From: Mesostigma viride
Lineage: Eukaryota > Streptophyta > Mesostigmatophyceae > Mesostigmatales > Mesostigmataceae
Direction of reading: 5' to 3'
DNA length: 64,000 nucleotides
Assembly (NCBI GenBank): GCA_009746045.1
Contig: RPFO01000667.1
Location: 92,082-156,081, forward strand
Part shown: in pieces, positions 1 to 12,160 of the stretch
Layout of the letters: every line of letters begins with the position of its first letter
How positions within the stretch are numbered: the first letter of the stretch is position 1
Notes under the pieces: generated by a model
The model's input: the letters and a program-made list of their open reading frames with translations, nothing else
Database searches by the model: none
What the model was told of the DNA's origin: nothing
Made by a program: the position numbers and the translations under genes

Positions 1-2
1 AC

Positions 3-923
3 TTCAGTCACTGTGGCGTGTTGTCGCGAGAGTATCCCGCGCAGTTTCCGCCATCAGCATGGCGTGACCCGTTTGGGGAATGTCCTCAAGATATCCGAGC
101 CATCGGTGAGGTGCAGGTGCAGCAGTTGTTGCGCAGGCATCATGCCATCGACTTGGTAATTGCGGGTTGGGAGTGCCAGGGCCTGAGCCAGGCAGGGCAA
201 GGGCGGGGGCTAGCCGATCCGCGTAGCGCGCTGTTCTGGGAACTGTTGCGTGTGGTGGGACTGTTGCAGTCGCGTCAGCCCCATCCGCCTGCGTATCTGT
301 TTGAGAACGTTGTGGCGGGTGACAGCCCACATCAGGCGGTGCGGGAGGACTGGGCTACAATCGTGGCACTCCTGGGGGAGCCCATCGTGTGTGACAACGC
401 AGGGCTGGGTGGGCTCACGCATCGTTTGCGTGCCTATTGGACCAACGTGGCGTGTGCGACCGGTGTGCAGGCGGTCTTAGGGGCCGTCGCAAGGCAGCAT
501 CCGAGTGTGTCTGCGGAGGTAGCATTGCCTTCCCACCTAGTCACGCAGAAGGTGGATAGCGAGGATCGCCCACCGTATGCACGCGTCAACCGGGTCGGGA
601 GCCCCATGTGTGCACTGCCGACCCTGGTCAGTTACCAAGGGTCGACAGCATACCGTGATCGGGGTAAGGGTCTCGTTTGGGACACTACCACCGGTCTGTT
701 GGTGCAGCCACCCGCAGAATTTCGTGAGGCCAGCATGGGTTTTCATGTCGGGGCCTCGGCGCTGCCGGGCGTGCTCGAGAGTGAGCGCTGGTCTTTGATA
801 GGCCAGGCTATGTCGGTGTTGCAGGTCGGGTATGTGCTGCTTGCATCGGTTGCCGTGCGCCAGTCTGGGGGGGCGTCCCCAGCCAATCCGCCTCAGCAGG
901 TTGAGGCGGCGCAGCCAAACTGA
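3..923 (+). pseudogene. DNA (cytosine-5) methyltransferase domain of retroelement polyprotein, partial
   Basis: Open from the window edge. It contains the catalytic-loop motif WECQGLSQAG (motif IV, with Trp-Glu before the Cys where DNMTs usually have Pro), FENV (motif VI, Glu for base activation) and HRLRAYWTN (motif VIII-like). The SAM-binding motif I lies outside the window but is intact in copy 2. The family transfers a methyl group from SAM to C5 of cytosine. A 1-base deletion near 910, relative to copy 2 (GGCGGCGC here against GGCGCGCGC there), shifts frame and gives a stop after about 300 codons. The domain is therefore cut off from the downstream RT but remains open itself. Translation as a separate protein would need its own start; none is evident. 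Confidence 0.85.
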
Positions 924-1062
924 AGCGCCCTGCAGCGACGGGGACTTCATCAGCATGGGGGTGGCGTCTGCGACAGGTGTGGACTATCATTCTCATGACC
1001 GCCCTGCTGACCAGCACCGTGCTGGCCGGCGAGCCCACGCTGCATCGGGTAATACACCGGCG

Positions 1063-4000
1063 GCACGCGAGGCTCCGGCGGTGGGTGTCACACCAGGTGT
1101 GGCAGCCTTTTCCTTGTTCCACGACGATGCGGCTAGGGCGCCGCATCTTGAGGCACATGCGGTAGCTGTGGGTGATCCCGCGGATACGCACCCCTGGGCT
1201 ATTGGCGAACACCTTTCTGATGCGCAGCGCTCAGCCATGCTAAAGTGGCTAGGCACTGCAAGGGGGGCCTTCGCTTTCACAAGTGATGAACTGGGGTGTT
1301 TCAATGGTGGGACCATGCGTGTTCCATTGGACACTGACACTCCTTTGTTCCGACGCCAGCATCGCCTGAGTCAGGCCGAGTTGGATTTTGTAGCCGAGCA
1401 ATGCAAGGAGTTAGAGGATGCCGGTATCATCAGGCAATCTTCCTCCAGCTATGCTGCTGCCGTTGTCGTTGCGCCCAAGAAGGACGCTATCACCGGGGCA
1501 TGGACGGGTATGCGCATGGCCACCGATCTGCGGTTGCTGAATGCACACACACCCGTGGACCGTTACCCCATGCCACGTGTGGATGATGTCCTGGATAAGA
1601 TATCTCCTCATGTGAAGTTTGTGTCCTCGCTGGACCTGCGTAGCGGCTTTCATCAGATCGCAGTTGCGCCGGAGGATCAGCGGAAGCTTGCATTCTGGGG
1701 GGGCGGCAATTTGTATGAGTGGGTGCGCATGCCCTTTGGGCACCGCAACGCTAGTGCTGTTTTCCAACGAGCTATGGACAAAGTGCTTGCAGGTCTTCCT
1801 TTCGCCGCTTGTTACATTGATGATGTAATCGTCTTTAGCGCGACATTTGAGGAGCACCTGGCGCACTTGGAGCAGGTTCGCTTGGCTCTCGAGGAGCATA
1901 ATATGCGGCTGCACCCTGAGAAGTGCAAGTTCGCCCAGCGGACCCTCTCATTCCTTGGTCATCAGATTGTGCCGGGTGGCCGGACGCCTGATGCCGCCAA
2001 GGTCGAATCCATTGCGCAGGCCGCCGTACCCACGGATGTCTCAGGGGTGCGGGCGTATTTGGGTTTGGCTGGCTATTACCGAGGTTACATTGAGAACTTC
2101 AGCAGCAAGGTGAAGCCCTTGACCGAGTTACTCAAGAAGGGGTGCGTGTGGGCGTGGGGTCCCGCACAGCAACGCGCCATCGAGACAATCAAGCAGGAGC
2201 TCACGTCGGCACCGATTCTGCGCGCCCCTGACTATGCTTTGCCATTTGTGTTATATACCGACTGGTCCAAGGTAGGACTGGGTGCGGTCTTGGCGCAAAA
2301 GGATGGTGATGGGCGCGAGCACGTTATTGCTTATGCTAGTCGCAGCAACAACCCAGCGGAGAGCCGGTATTCTTCCTATGAGGGGGAGGCACTGGCTGTG
2401 GTGTGGGCCATCAAGCACTTTCGCCCGTATTTATTTGGGCGCGTGTTTACTCTGGTGACAGACCACCAGCCGCTTCAGTGGCTAATGACCAACACCAACC
2501 TGACGGGTAAGCTCGCCCGATGGGCCATGATTATCCAGGAGTACCACATGACCATTGTGCATCGGGCCGGCAAGGACCATGTCAACGCCGATGTGCTATC
2601 CCGATACGCCATGCCTACCACTGTTGACCACACTGGAGCCCGGGCCATGGGTGCCGAGGGCTCGTCTGGTTCTGTGGTCTTTGTGAACGCTGCTGGGTAT
2701 GCGGCCGACGATGAGGAGGAGGCGTGGTGGCGCAGTGTCGAGTACTCTGTGGCGGACTTCGGCATCAGCGACGACCCGGTGCGGCCGTCGCCATTCACGC
2801 CATCCAAAGCTGTGTGCGCTATGGAAGAGGGTAGGTCTCTGTCCTTTGACATTGATCCTTCTCTGCAGCAGCTGATCGCTGTGCAGGCTCTCTTAGCGCG
2901 TAGCTCTCTTGCTGATTGCTACACCGCTGATATCTGGCTAGATGGTCGAGTGTTGGAGCAAGTGCAGGGTGCTGTCTTGACTCCTACTCCAGTCGATTGG
3001 ACTCCTGCTCAGAAGGCAACGGAGTTGAACAGGGTGCAGCACAGGGCTGCAACCTATGGTTGGGAAGATGGGGTTTTGTACAAGCTGTTGGGCAAGCGTA
3101 GGGTGGTCGTCCCACCGCCTGACAAGCGCGTTGCTATAGTGCAGGCGTACCACGAGCGGTATGGTCACTTGGGTGGCAATCGCACGCTCAGCCTCGTACG
3201 GACCAGCTATTGGTGGAATAACATGCGACACACGGTGGCCCAGGTAGTGGCCAGCTGTGTCCCGTGTGCTCGAACCAAGGCTAACTTTAGCGCAGATCAT
3301 GGTGCCAAGGAGCTGATGTCGCTTCCCATCAAGGGCTTGTTTTATCGCTGGCACGTCGATCTGTGCGGGCCGTTTCAGGAGAGCCCTGACGGCAACCTCT
3401 ATGTCATGGTATGCGTGGAGAGCTTTAGCAAATGGGTTGAGTTGATCCCCATTGCTGACAAGCATGCCGCTACCACAGCGAAGCATTTTGCGGACATCAT
3501 AACCAGGTTTGGGGCTCCCGCGGAGGTAGTCACGGACCAGGGTGGTGAGTTCAGGGGTGAGTTCCAGGAGTTGCTGGATGGATGTCTTATTGATCACCGT
3601 CGCACTTCTCGGGAGCATCCTCAGGCCAATGGTTTGGCTGAGAGATTGGTGCAGACCGTCAAGCAGGCGCTGCGCAAGTGGAGCCTGCAGGTGCCGGAGT
3701 CGGCCAGGTGGGATCGCGAGTTGGCATGGATTGCCATGGGTTATCGCATGTCTCCCCAGGAGTCTCTCGCTACCTTCTCCCCGTATTTCCTTCTGTTCGG
3801 GCGTAATCCTCTTTTGCCTACGGAGGCACAGGTTGCGCACCCCGAACCCATGGCCTTCGACAACGCTCAGCAATTTTTGGTTGAGGTGCTGGCCAGGGCA
3901 GAGACTTTTAAGAAGGTCATGCCCATCGCGATGAACAACTTGTTCATTGCTCAGCACAGGGACTCCCTGCGTTACGCTCAGCGCCGGGGGGGCGCATACA

Positions 4001-4464
4001 TGGCTCGCCAGCTGCGGTTTAGGCCAGGGCAGTATGTTTTCCTGCGCACTCAGCTGAAGCACACTTTGGATGTGGAGGCGGGGCCCACCATTTTGCGCAT
4101 TGTGGCTATCAAACCATCGGGAGTGGCAATTTTGGAGGGCGCCGACGGGAGCCGTACGACTGACAACCTCAGCAATCTCAGTCCCTGCTCGCTGCCCAAT
4201 TTGGTCCACGACCTCCAACCGCACACGTCTCGCCGAGTCAAGGACGCCCAGTGTCAGGTTTGTCACCGGGTCGATCAGGCGGAGTCCATGTTATTGTGTG
4301 ATCAGTGTAACTGTGGTTGGCACATGCAGTGCTTGCAGCCAGTGGTCACCAGCATTCCGGAGGGGGATTGGTTTTGTCCAGTGTGCACCGCTGCGCAGTT
4401 TACCTCCCGCAGCTTGACTGCGGTCACCGCTGCCCTTGTCTTGGTACGATCGCTGTCTTCGTGA
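1063..4464 (+). pseudogene. pol: reverse transcriptase, RNase H, integrase and PHD finger (copy 1)
   Basis: This reading frame is open for about 1130 codons. It carries a Ty3/gypsy RT (YIDD at about 1814-1825), RNase H (YTDWS region near 2257), an HHCC zinc-binding and DDE integrase (WHVD, VVTDQGGEF, NGLAERLV) and a C-terminal PHD finger ending CPVC near 4388. The segment 924-1062 is in a third frame (MWTIILMTALLTSTVLAGEP, hydrophobic) because of two 1-base deletions relative to copy 2, near 910 and 1060. From 1063 the frame matches copy 2. I call it a pseudogene because it is separated from gag, protease and DNMT, but every catalytic motif seen here is intact. Stop TGA at 4462-4464. Confidence 0.85.
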
Positions 4465-4489
4465 TGGGGCCGGTCGCCAGCGAGGGGGG

Positions 4490-4632
4490 AATCATGGGAC
4501 AGGTCCTCGCCCACCCCACAGGGCATGCAGTTAAGGCAGGCACGTCAGCTCAGCTCATTTGGGTTTTACCAAATTAAGCTGAGTGGCCAGCCGCCATGGT
4601 GGCGCCGGAGATTGTGGCACGCAGACGCGACA
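4490..4632 (+). repeat. B1 repeat of copy 1 (3' noncoding part after pol)
   Basis: 143 bp from AATCATGGGACAGG to GCAGACGCGACA, repeated as B2 at 5889-6031 on the far side of A2. It is followed by the dinucleotide GC and then the TGTCACGG start of A2. Confidence 0.9.
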
Positions 4633-4634
4633 GC

Positions 4635-5888
4635 TGTCACGGACGCGAGCTATGTCATCCGGGCGGCGCCCACTATGCACAAGACCGGTGACGTGCGCAA
4701 GGAATTTGTTTTCTACGCATTTTCGACAAAGGCTAGTGACCGGGGGGGACACTAGCACTTGCAGCATAAGAGCGGACGAAAGTGTACGTGCATGCGCGCC
4801 GGGCCAGGCACAGCTGGGCGCGCAGCACTGACTTGAGCGGACGGCAGCACAAGTGCGCAGCGTCGAGAGGATCATACGCGTGTTAGTGGACAGCTGGAGC
4901 TGAAGCTGGACTGCTGGACTTCAACAGCGCCGAGGCTATTGACAGGCCAGGTGTCTTTGTGGTGTAGAATAGCGGGTCAACGTTATGAGGACTGGACAGA
5001 AAATGGAAAAGGACAATTTGCGGTGCGGAGCCAGATCGCTGGAATGAATGCGAAATCGCTGGCAGCCCTACAAAGGGATTTCTTCTAGAAAGGAACGATT
5101 AGACGCAATGTTTGCTGGGCCACTCACACGCAAGGTGTGAGCGTGCAGATTGTCTGAAGGATATTATGCTTCGACCTTGCTGGACGTGACTCAATGTCGG
5201 ACATTCCCAGGGACAGAAATGCCGGAGCCTCTAGGAGATGAGATCGGCAACAGGGTAGCAATTTAGATTTGTCGGGATGCCTTCCTGCTTTTGTTGGCAT
5301 GTGTGGTAGAAAGCCAGGACGGCAACTGGAATGCGGTTTCTATTTGCATGGTTCAGGCAGCAAGATAGTTTTGGCATTCCTGGCTGGACTGACAAGTGTG
5401 GCGTGTGTCATGCGTGTGGCATGCATGACGAATGGTTTGGTTCATAGTCGAAGAGGACTCTCACGCAGCGTGTAGTCTCTTCGAGTCTCTCGTTAGTGGC
5501 CTTCGTGTTTCTCCCTTTCCTTGGGAGCAAGGCCGGTAGCATGTCATGGAGCGCTGCCTAACTGCGGGCTCGTGAGCATGGAGTGCATCGATATTGAGAC
5601 TATCAACGTGTTGTAATTGTATTAACTTTCTCAATAAATTCCGCATGTGCGGCTTCATCATCAGACTGTGCAAAGTGTGTGTTGTGAAAGCATTGTTCTA
5701 TAGCAGGGGAGGCAAAAGCACCCTCTTGCACCATCATATTGTCGCAATTAGAGTAGTTGGAGCGTCTAGCTAACGCCCCAGCAAGGATATTCAAACGCGG
5801 CACGCGACGGTACACAAGGGGATCAAGAAGGTGGTCATCAGGCACGAGGGACAGTTCCTTGTCCTCGGCTGAGAGCCCTCTTTTCATT
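4635..5888 (+). repeat. A2 repeat of copy 1 (LTR-like)
   Basis: Starts TGTCACGG and corresponds to A1 (60180-61315) and A2 (50730-51866) of copy 2. It holds about 110 bp (around 5717-5829) that both copy 2 repeats lack. The final bases before B2 are variable. Short ORFs inside it are not considered real. It probably carries the promoter and polyadenylation signals by analogy with LTRs, but I cannot point to a specific site. Confidence 0.85.
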
Positions 5889-6031
5889 AATCATGGGACA
5901 GGTCCTCGCCCACCCCACAGGGCATGCAGTTAAGGCAGGCACGTCAGCTCAGCTCATTTGGGTTTTACCAAATTAAGCTGAGTGGCCAGCCGCCATGGTG
6001 GCGCCGGAGATTGTGGCACGCAGACGCGACA
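5889..6031 (+). repeat. B2 terminal repeat of copy 1
   Basis: A second copy of 4490-4632. It ends GCGACA at 6031, where unrelated flank (CCTATCCCCG) begins. This terminus matches the B terminus of copy 2, so it is the true 3' end of the element. Confidence 0.88.
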
Positions 6032-6291
6032 CCTATCCCCGTATAAAACATACGGAGTGCCTATGGCTCGATGACATGCCCGCCATCCTCTGCTTGATAG
6101 GATGATATCCAACCGATTCACCATCCAAGCATCGTGATTCGTGAATATCGGCCTACCCGGGGTTAGCCCAAAATGTCCATAAACATCCCGCGAGCATGCA
6201 GTGCGGCCTGGAATAGCAAACCATGGTCGCCATGGTCGCCATGGTTGCCATTGTAGACAGATTGCTGCACTGGACCATATCAAGGAGACAA
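6032..6291. other. Flanking DNA between DNMT element and LINE
   Basis: I see no recognisable gene here. There is a triplicated GGTCGCCAT-like motif near 6221-6250. The last ten bases, AAGGAGACAA (6282-6291), are the left target-site duplication of the LINE that follows. Confidence 0.6.
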
Positions 6292-8528
6292 GCCCCGCTC
6301 TACCTGCGCGACGCCCGGGTGGTTGCCGCCCGGCTGGCGCTAGCGCAGGCCCGCCGCCGCGGGGAGGACCTGTACCCGTACCAGGAACGGCTTACTCAAG
6401 CATATACTGCCGCACATGCGGAGGAGGTGGAGACACTTGCCGCCGAAATCAATCGCCACACGCCCGCCAACCAGCACAAGGCGGCCTGGCGCTCTCTCGA
6501 CCGTCTCACCGAACGGCGGGAAACGCAACGGGCTGACATCCCAGGCACCCCCAGTGAACGCCTTGAGATTTGGTTCAGCACCCAGGCCAAACTATCGGGG
6601 GCCCCTGGCCCGCCCCCCCCGCTTGACCCCGCTGCAGCTGCACGCCCTGCGGCCAGCCGAGGCGGCCCCATTGAGCCCCCGCAGGCGCCCACCATGCAGT
6701 GAGACGGACTATACCTGGTCCCACCGCTCTCCGGCCCCCTGGTGGACGGCCCCCACGACGAGTGGACTCCCCAGGAATGGGGTGCTGCCATCTCCACCCT
6801 CCGTGCAATGATGCTGCCATGGCCGGAGTGGACAATATTTCACCGGAGGTGGTTAAGATGCCTGAGCTTGAGCCTTTCCTCCGTGGTGTCTGCAACCGGA
6901 TTCTACGAGATGGCCTCCCCCCGCCGACGTATTGGAAGACCGCTCATCCGGGTCATGCTCTACAAGGGCAAGGGGTCCGCCGCGGATACCGGCAACTACC
7001 GCGGTGTATGCTTCCAAAGCTGCTTGCTGAAAGTCTTCATGCGTCTCCTGCTGAACCGCATGCGCGCCAGCCTCGATCCCCACCTAGGTGAGTCCCAGAT
7101 GGGCTTCCGTGTTGGTCGCAATTGTGTTATGGTCGCCATTACCGCGCGCCGCCTGATCGAGGAAGTGGGCCGCCTGGCCCCCGGCCTCTTGCCATTGCTA
7201 TTGATCTTCGTGGATTACACCAAGGCATTCGATACGGTTATATGGGACGCCCTGTGGGTGGTCCTTCACCTGTTCCGTGTCCCATCGTACATCGTTGAGA
7301 TCATCCGCCAGTTCTATGAAGGGTCCCAAGCCCAGGTCCGTACCGCCGACGGCGTCACTCCGGCGTTCCCCCTGCACACCGGGGTGTGGCAGGGCTGAGT
7401 GCTCTCCCCATATCTATTCATCATTATGGTGGACTGTATTATGCGGCGTGCACAAGCCCGCTTCGCCCGGCTGGAGGGGCGCCCGCCGGGGATCGAGGTC
7501 ACGGAGTACGCCAGCTACGGCGGGATGGACCCACCCTACCGCCTGAGCGATCTGATCTACGCTGATGACACGACACTCGTGGAAACCCCGGAGTCAGCCC
7601 AACTCTGGCTAGACAGCTAATTATCACTGGAAGCGCGGGCGGTGGGGCTTCTGATCAGCAAGAAAACGGAGGTCATCGGGCCATCGGCTTCCCTGCTGGG
7701 ATAGCCCCACCCGCCCTCCTCTTGCTGGACGGCAGCCCCGTCCCCCCGGCGACTCGCTTCAAGCTCCTTGGCAGCTGGCTTCCCTCCACGTCGGCGGACG
7801 ACATCAACACCCGCATTGGCCAGGCCTGGGCGGCCCTCCGTCGCCTCGACAGGTTCTGGACCTGCCGCTACCTGAGTGAGCGACGCAAGCGCATTCTGTT
7901 CAAGGCCCTTGTCCTCAGCATTCTCCTTTATGGGTGCGAGGCGTGGACCCTGGTCCAGGCGCTGAGCCAGCAGCTTGACGGTACCGTCACTCGAATGCTC
8001 CGTCATATCCTCGGCGTCCGTTACCAAGAGGGCCGCACCCGGGCCGAGCTCTACTGCGAGCTAGCTCCCTCTTGTCTGACACCCATACCATCCGACACCG
8101 CCGCCTCCTCTTTGCCGCGGCCATCTTGCCCGCACAGACCAGGTGAATACCGATGTGGGCGGCCGGGCGGGGGGCTTAAGACGGGCCAACCAGGTAGACA
8201 CCTCCTCCTATGGCAGGGTCCCCTTGTCCCATCGCAACCCACTGGCAAACTTGCGCGCGCCGGGCACCGGCGCGGCGCGACCCGGACCTATGTGACACAA
8301 CTGCTTGAAGATGCAGGGCTTCTGGGACTATCCGTACTCCGCGCCCGCATGATTGACAAGGAGAAATGGGCTGCCATCTGCGATAAGCACCTTCCTGAGG
8401 GGTATGCTCCTGTTTTCTCCCCACGGGCCCCGCGGCCCGTTGCTAGCCAGGGTATAAGTCCGCAGGTGGAGGTTATTGGTCCTGAGGATAGCGCCGCTAC
8501 ACTACCGCCTCGTCTGCCATTACAGTAG
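6292..8528 (+). pseudogene. LINE reverse transcriptase, degenerate
   Basis: Reading frames in order give a pre-RT region (ERLEIWFSTQAKLSG), RT motifs (NYRGVCFQS; LLIFVDYTKAFDTVIWDAL; GVWQG; LIYADDTTLVE) and the C-terminal region with YGCEAWTL. It is the LINE type with a YADD catalytic box. Breaks: a frame change near 6740-6800, TGA at 7396-7398 where the related copy at 47815-47830 has Cys, TAA at 7618-7620, and a further frame change near 7700. It cannot make an active protein. Its closest relatives in the window are the copies at 35472 and 46343. Confidence 0.85.
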
Positions 8529-8694
8529 AGGACAGCTCGGATGAGGATTACATCCCCATCTAGTGCTTAACGGTTGGGGGATGATGCAGACGATATTTGT
8601 TTAAACTTTTGTGTAATTATTTTTCTAATGAGATTAGCATAGTACTCCGTGGCATGCCTTTGCTCATGACACGCAAGTCCTTACTTACTTACTT
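6292..8694 (+). mobile_element. 5'-truncated LINE with TTAC tail
   Basis: Flanked by a 10-bp duplication AAGGAGACAA (6282-6291 and 8695-8704). It begins within the region upstream of the RT and ends in a short (TTAC)n tail at 8681-8694. The empty target survives as a paralogue at about 36406-36474 (ATATCAAAGAGACAACC), which supports the boundaries. The 3' UTR (8529-8680) matches the minus-strand fragment at 46239-46342 and a remnant near 63648-63720. Confidence 0.88.
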
Positions 8695-8757
8695 AAGGAG
8701 ACAACCAGCGCAGGCCAGAAATCGGGAGAATCCGGACCATGGTAGCTCGAGCCTGCC
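8695..8757. repeat. 63-bp dispersed repeat, interrupted by the LINE
   Basis: Essentially identical to 36411-36474, from GAGACAACCAGCGCAGG to CTCGAGCCTGCCG. In the other copy it lies inside the hAT MITE. Here its 5' edge is where the LINE inserted. Confidence 0.85.
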
Positions 8758-9803
8758 GTTATCTTGTCCGCGTGTTCGAGTCGTTCAGGATGATGAAGAT
8801 GAATGGTGATGGAAATGCATGTGTATGTAGCCTTATATGCATTGAAATTACTGTATGGCTGGCTTACGTGTAAAGCGACTAGATGACCTAGACGGTGGGG
8901 CCGGAAACAGCAGGGCGTGTGTTTCGAGCCTAACTGGCCGGGAGTGTCTATAGCTAGTGGTGAGCACCATTGCTGCGATCGCTCTCCCACCATTTACGAG
9001 GAAATACCCGCAAATGGAAAACCACTGAAAAGGTCTAGCTAGTCAGCCATTACGTTAGCCATGCCATGATTCCAAACGTCCAAGAACTGCACACGGTGCA
9101 AAGGCAAAAAGCCGGAGGGCAGCACTTTCAAATGTGCGGCGGGAACCAAAAGCCCGCGTATGCCAGAAAACATCGTGTTGCTGCAGCGGACAACGAATCC
9201 AGTGCCAAGCTCGGAACGGCCGGAAAGTCCTGAGATCTGGCATCACAGGGTTCAGATGTGCGGAGATACTACGCGATCCAGCCGGTCCACCACCTGTTTG
9301 TAGAGCTTGTGCCAAGGGGCACCACCGAACAGATGTGGGTGTATATTATGGGTCATCACCGGGACAGCGAGTCTCGAGTAAATTACCGTCTATAAACCCC
9401 ACACAGTAGATGGCGACGTACTCCTCCACCTTCCGTGCAATTATATATAGCCTGTCACGGTACATGGTCATGTGATCCTTGAACTTTGAGATGTCGGAAA
9501 GGGGCACTGTCGGTCGGAACTCCCTACACAGCGAACTCTCTATCCAGGTGGTCAATCGCCACTGTGAATATCTCGCTATGTAGTGGCAGAGGCACGTCGT
9601 GAGATCTCGTGGTTCATTACGTATACGGTGAAGCTGCCAGGCAGCTGGGCCAATCTGTAGAGCACAGTCAACTGAACAGGCCCTCCTCGCCGGTGCAGCG
9701 GTATCCTGCCGACGCCGTGCGCCACAGCCCATCGGATCCCCCGACTGCGTATTGAACCCCAGCTCTTGCATCATATTGAGCGGGCGATATCGCCATGGCC
9801 AAA
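8758..9803. other. Intergenic DNA with one dispersed repeat
   Basis: I see no recognisable gene. About 144 bp at 9198-9341 (ATCCAGTGCCAAGCTCGG onward) are repeated in inverse orientation at 40637-40770. In one frame both would encode a similar peptide (YYAIQPVH, FVELVPRG), so it may be an old coding fragment of unknown origin. Confidence 0.55.
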
Positions 9804-9816
9804 CCTGGATATATAT
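9804..9816. repeat. Target-site duplication of the RLE non-LTR element (left copy)
   Basis: CCTGGATATATAT, identical to 16428-16440. The two copies bracket the element exactly. Confidence 0.9.
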
Positions 9817-9949
9817 TAAAAATATAATTACTTACAGCAGAGTGAAATCACTCAAACCAAAGCAAACGCCCAGCTATAAACCTATATACAGAGCCATGTC
9901 AAAGCTCTATACTACGATAAGACCAATGGAAACGCCTAACGGGAGGAAC

Positions 9950-12160
9950 CTAATAGCCCTGCTGCACCGCAAAATCAGCCCGCGTACGGCGGAGCATGAT
10001 GTCCGCCATGGCCCGAGTCAGCGCCACCGACAAGCGCTGACGCCAATATGACGTCCAGGTCCGCGCCGACCATGGGGCCCGCTGGCCCTCCAGGTCCAGC
10101 CGGTCCTCCCGGAGCCGGCAACACTCCTTGAAGAAGGCGGAGGTCAGGGGCCCCATGGCCCCAAACTCCTCCAGGACAAAGGGCACCACACGATGGTGCC
10201 CGACGTCGCCGTAGGCCAGGAGCTTGGCCCGCTCCGCCCGGTCCGCCGTGTAACCTGCCGTGAGGGAGGCCCCAGCCACGTGGCTAAGAGCCAAGGGCCG
10301 CGCCACCGAAACGTCAATAAGCAGATGCCGGCCACCCCCCTCAAAGTCCAGCACCACGATGTCAGGCCGGTGGTTGGGGGAATAGAAGGCAGCGCCATCC
10401 GCATCCTCGGACCGGATGTTCGCGTGGGGGAAAACCGACCGAATCATGGCGAGCACCACCGTCAGGAGGACAGTGTGCAAATACAAATACCAATTCTGAT
10501 TCTGTTGGCCCCCCATGCAGGCAAGGTAGTGAGTCCCCGTGGGATCCAGCGGCTGCCCACAGCTACCACAAGGCCGCCCGGCCGGAACAAGAGGCTGCGG
10601 GGCAAATAGCTGGTGCCGGAGCGCCACCGAGTAGTGGCTGGGAGCCAAGGCGAATGGGGGGGCCATGGGAAGAGCACGAAGGTACGCCGAGCCCACACTC
10701 CGCAAGGAAAGCGAGAACAGCCACGCACGTCCCTGGGCGTTGAGGTCCGCGAAAAGAGCAATCCAATCAGCCGTGTGCAGAATACCCGCGTAGGTTTTCT
10801 GGTGTTTATCGATGACGCGAGCAGGGAATGCGGCGGGAGATTGAACGGAGGCGACCGAGGGAGTGCCGCGAGGGAGGTGGCGCTGTACCGCCTGAGCGGC
10901 ACGGACGGGAGAACAGGCCTGCTGGATCTCAGCATAGGCCTCCTGGATGGCGGTGACGAAGGGCAAAGGGCTGCTGGGGTCCAGGAGGTCAGGCGCTGCC
11001 GTTGCCAAAAGGGGCAGGAGCCGGCAGCTTTCCGCCCACGACTGAGCGACGGAGCCCAAAAAGGCTGCTGGGGCCAGCCGGGCGGCACGAGTCAGACCGC
11101 AGCCACCCATCCGTGCAGGCAGGGAGGCAATGCGAATAGCATGTGGCGGGAGGTCGGGGCCCGGGACCAGCTGCGCCAAGGCCGACTGGATGCGTTCGTC
11201 GTGGCCCTCGGCGGCCAGCCGGACCTGAGACGGAAGAGCGCCCCGGAGCCAGTGAACGACGCGAGGGTGAGCGCAAAACCACAGAAGCAGACCCTTGGTC
11301 TGCGAATCATGAAGGCGCGCAATCAAGGGCAGTACCTCAGTGCGTGCCTCGAGGGCGGCCCGCAGAGCATCGATGACAAACGCGGGGTCGCCAACCGGAA
11401 CGCCGAGGACATCCAACCCATGGAGGCGCTCGTCCCGGCCCAAGAGCTGGGGCGGAAAGCCGGAGCAATCACCTTGGGGCGAGTACACCGCGCACTTGGC
11501 AAGGGTCAACTGGAGGTTGATGTCGGCCACCGCGGTCTGCAGTGCCAGCAGAGCCGCGGTGGTGTCCGGCACAGGGCCCAGAAGGTAGATATCATCCAAG
11601 TAGGCCTGAATAGCGACCGCCGGGTGGGCAGCATGGACCGCTTGGAGGCAACCCTGGAGGGGGGCGGCAAAGTACAGGGGTCCCAGGGGGTCCCCTTGCT
11701 GGGTGCCCGACCGCGACAGCAGGCCGCCGCGAGTGCCGTCCTCCATGATGTGAACCAGTTGGCCGGGCTGGCCGTAGCACACGGCTGTCCAAGCGTACAA
11801 GTCCTCGAAGGACTCCATGACGGCCGCAAACATGCTGGCGCGGGACAGACTGTTGAACGCGTTGTGGCAGTCGACCTTGACGACAGCGTGGGTGGGGTGG
11901 GCCTCGAGGTAGGCCTGCACCGAATGGATGAGGATATCCGCCCCGCCTGGAGTCGTCACCCCCAGCTGGGCCGCCACCGAGGTCTCACCCGCTGCGAGGG
12001 GCGGGCAGAAAAAGGCACGGAGCTCGGGCGCCTTTTGGCGGCAGATCACTTTGCCCACGAGCTTGCGGAGCACCTCACCGCAGGCGATCGGGCGCACCTT
12101 GCCCTCGGGGGGGGCAAGACACCCTTGAGCAGAGCGAGGAGGCGAGCGCCCGCTAACCAC
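9950..12160 (-). pseudogene. Reverse transcriptase and restriction-like endonuclease (C-terminal part)
   Basis: About 730 codons open. RT motifs in order: GKVRPIACGEVLRKL, VVKVDCHNAFNSLSR (motif A, catalytic Asp), SGTQQGDPLGPLYF (motif B), IQAYLDDIYLLG (motif C, YLDD) and LAKCAVYS (motif D). Next comes a thumb-like region, a CCHC knuckle (CGSCGQPLDPTGTHYLAC) and a PD-(D/E)XK-type endonuclease signature (RPDIVVLDFEGGG, LLIDVSVARP). The role is target cleavage and target-primed reverse transcription. The N-terminal RT motif begins in this frame right after the C8 run near 12108-12115, where the upstream ORF (12046-12954) leaves it. All catalytic motifs are intact, so only the frame break argues against function. 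Confidence 0.85.

Larger units (their letters stand above)
1..6031 (+). mobile_element. DNMT-bearing Ty3/gypsy-like retroelement, copy 1 (5' part outside window)
   Basis: Plus-strand copy of the same element found complete at 50296-61315 (-). The window starts inside the DNMT domain, so gag, protease and the 5' end are missing. Order seen: DNMT C-terminal part, linker, RT, RNase H, integrase, PHD finger, B1 (4490-4632), GC (4633-4634), A2 (4635-5888), B2 (5889-6031). Proteins of the two copies are nearly identical over the shared region, with a handful of substitutions, so both are young. Two 1-base deletions relative to copy 2, near 910 and 1060, put the DNMT, linker and pol parts in three different frames. 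The 3' end is GCAGACGCGACA, the same terminus as in copy 2. The 5' flank is not available, so no target duplication can be checked. Confidence 0.9.

Noticed and set aside
2938..4266. 442-codon minus-strand ORF and its mirror at 52440-53564
   Set aside because: Antisense to integrase in both copies of the DNMT element.
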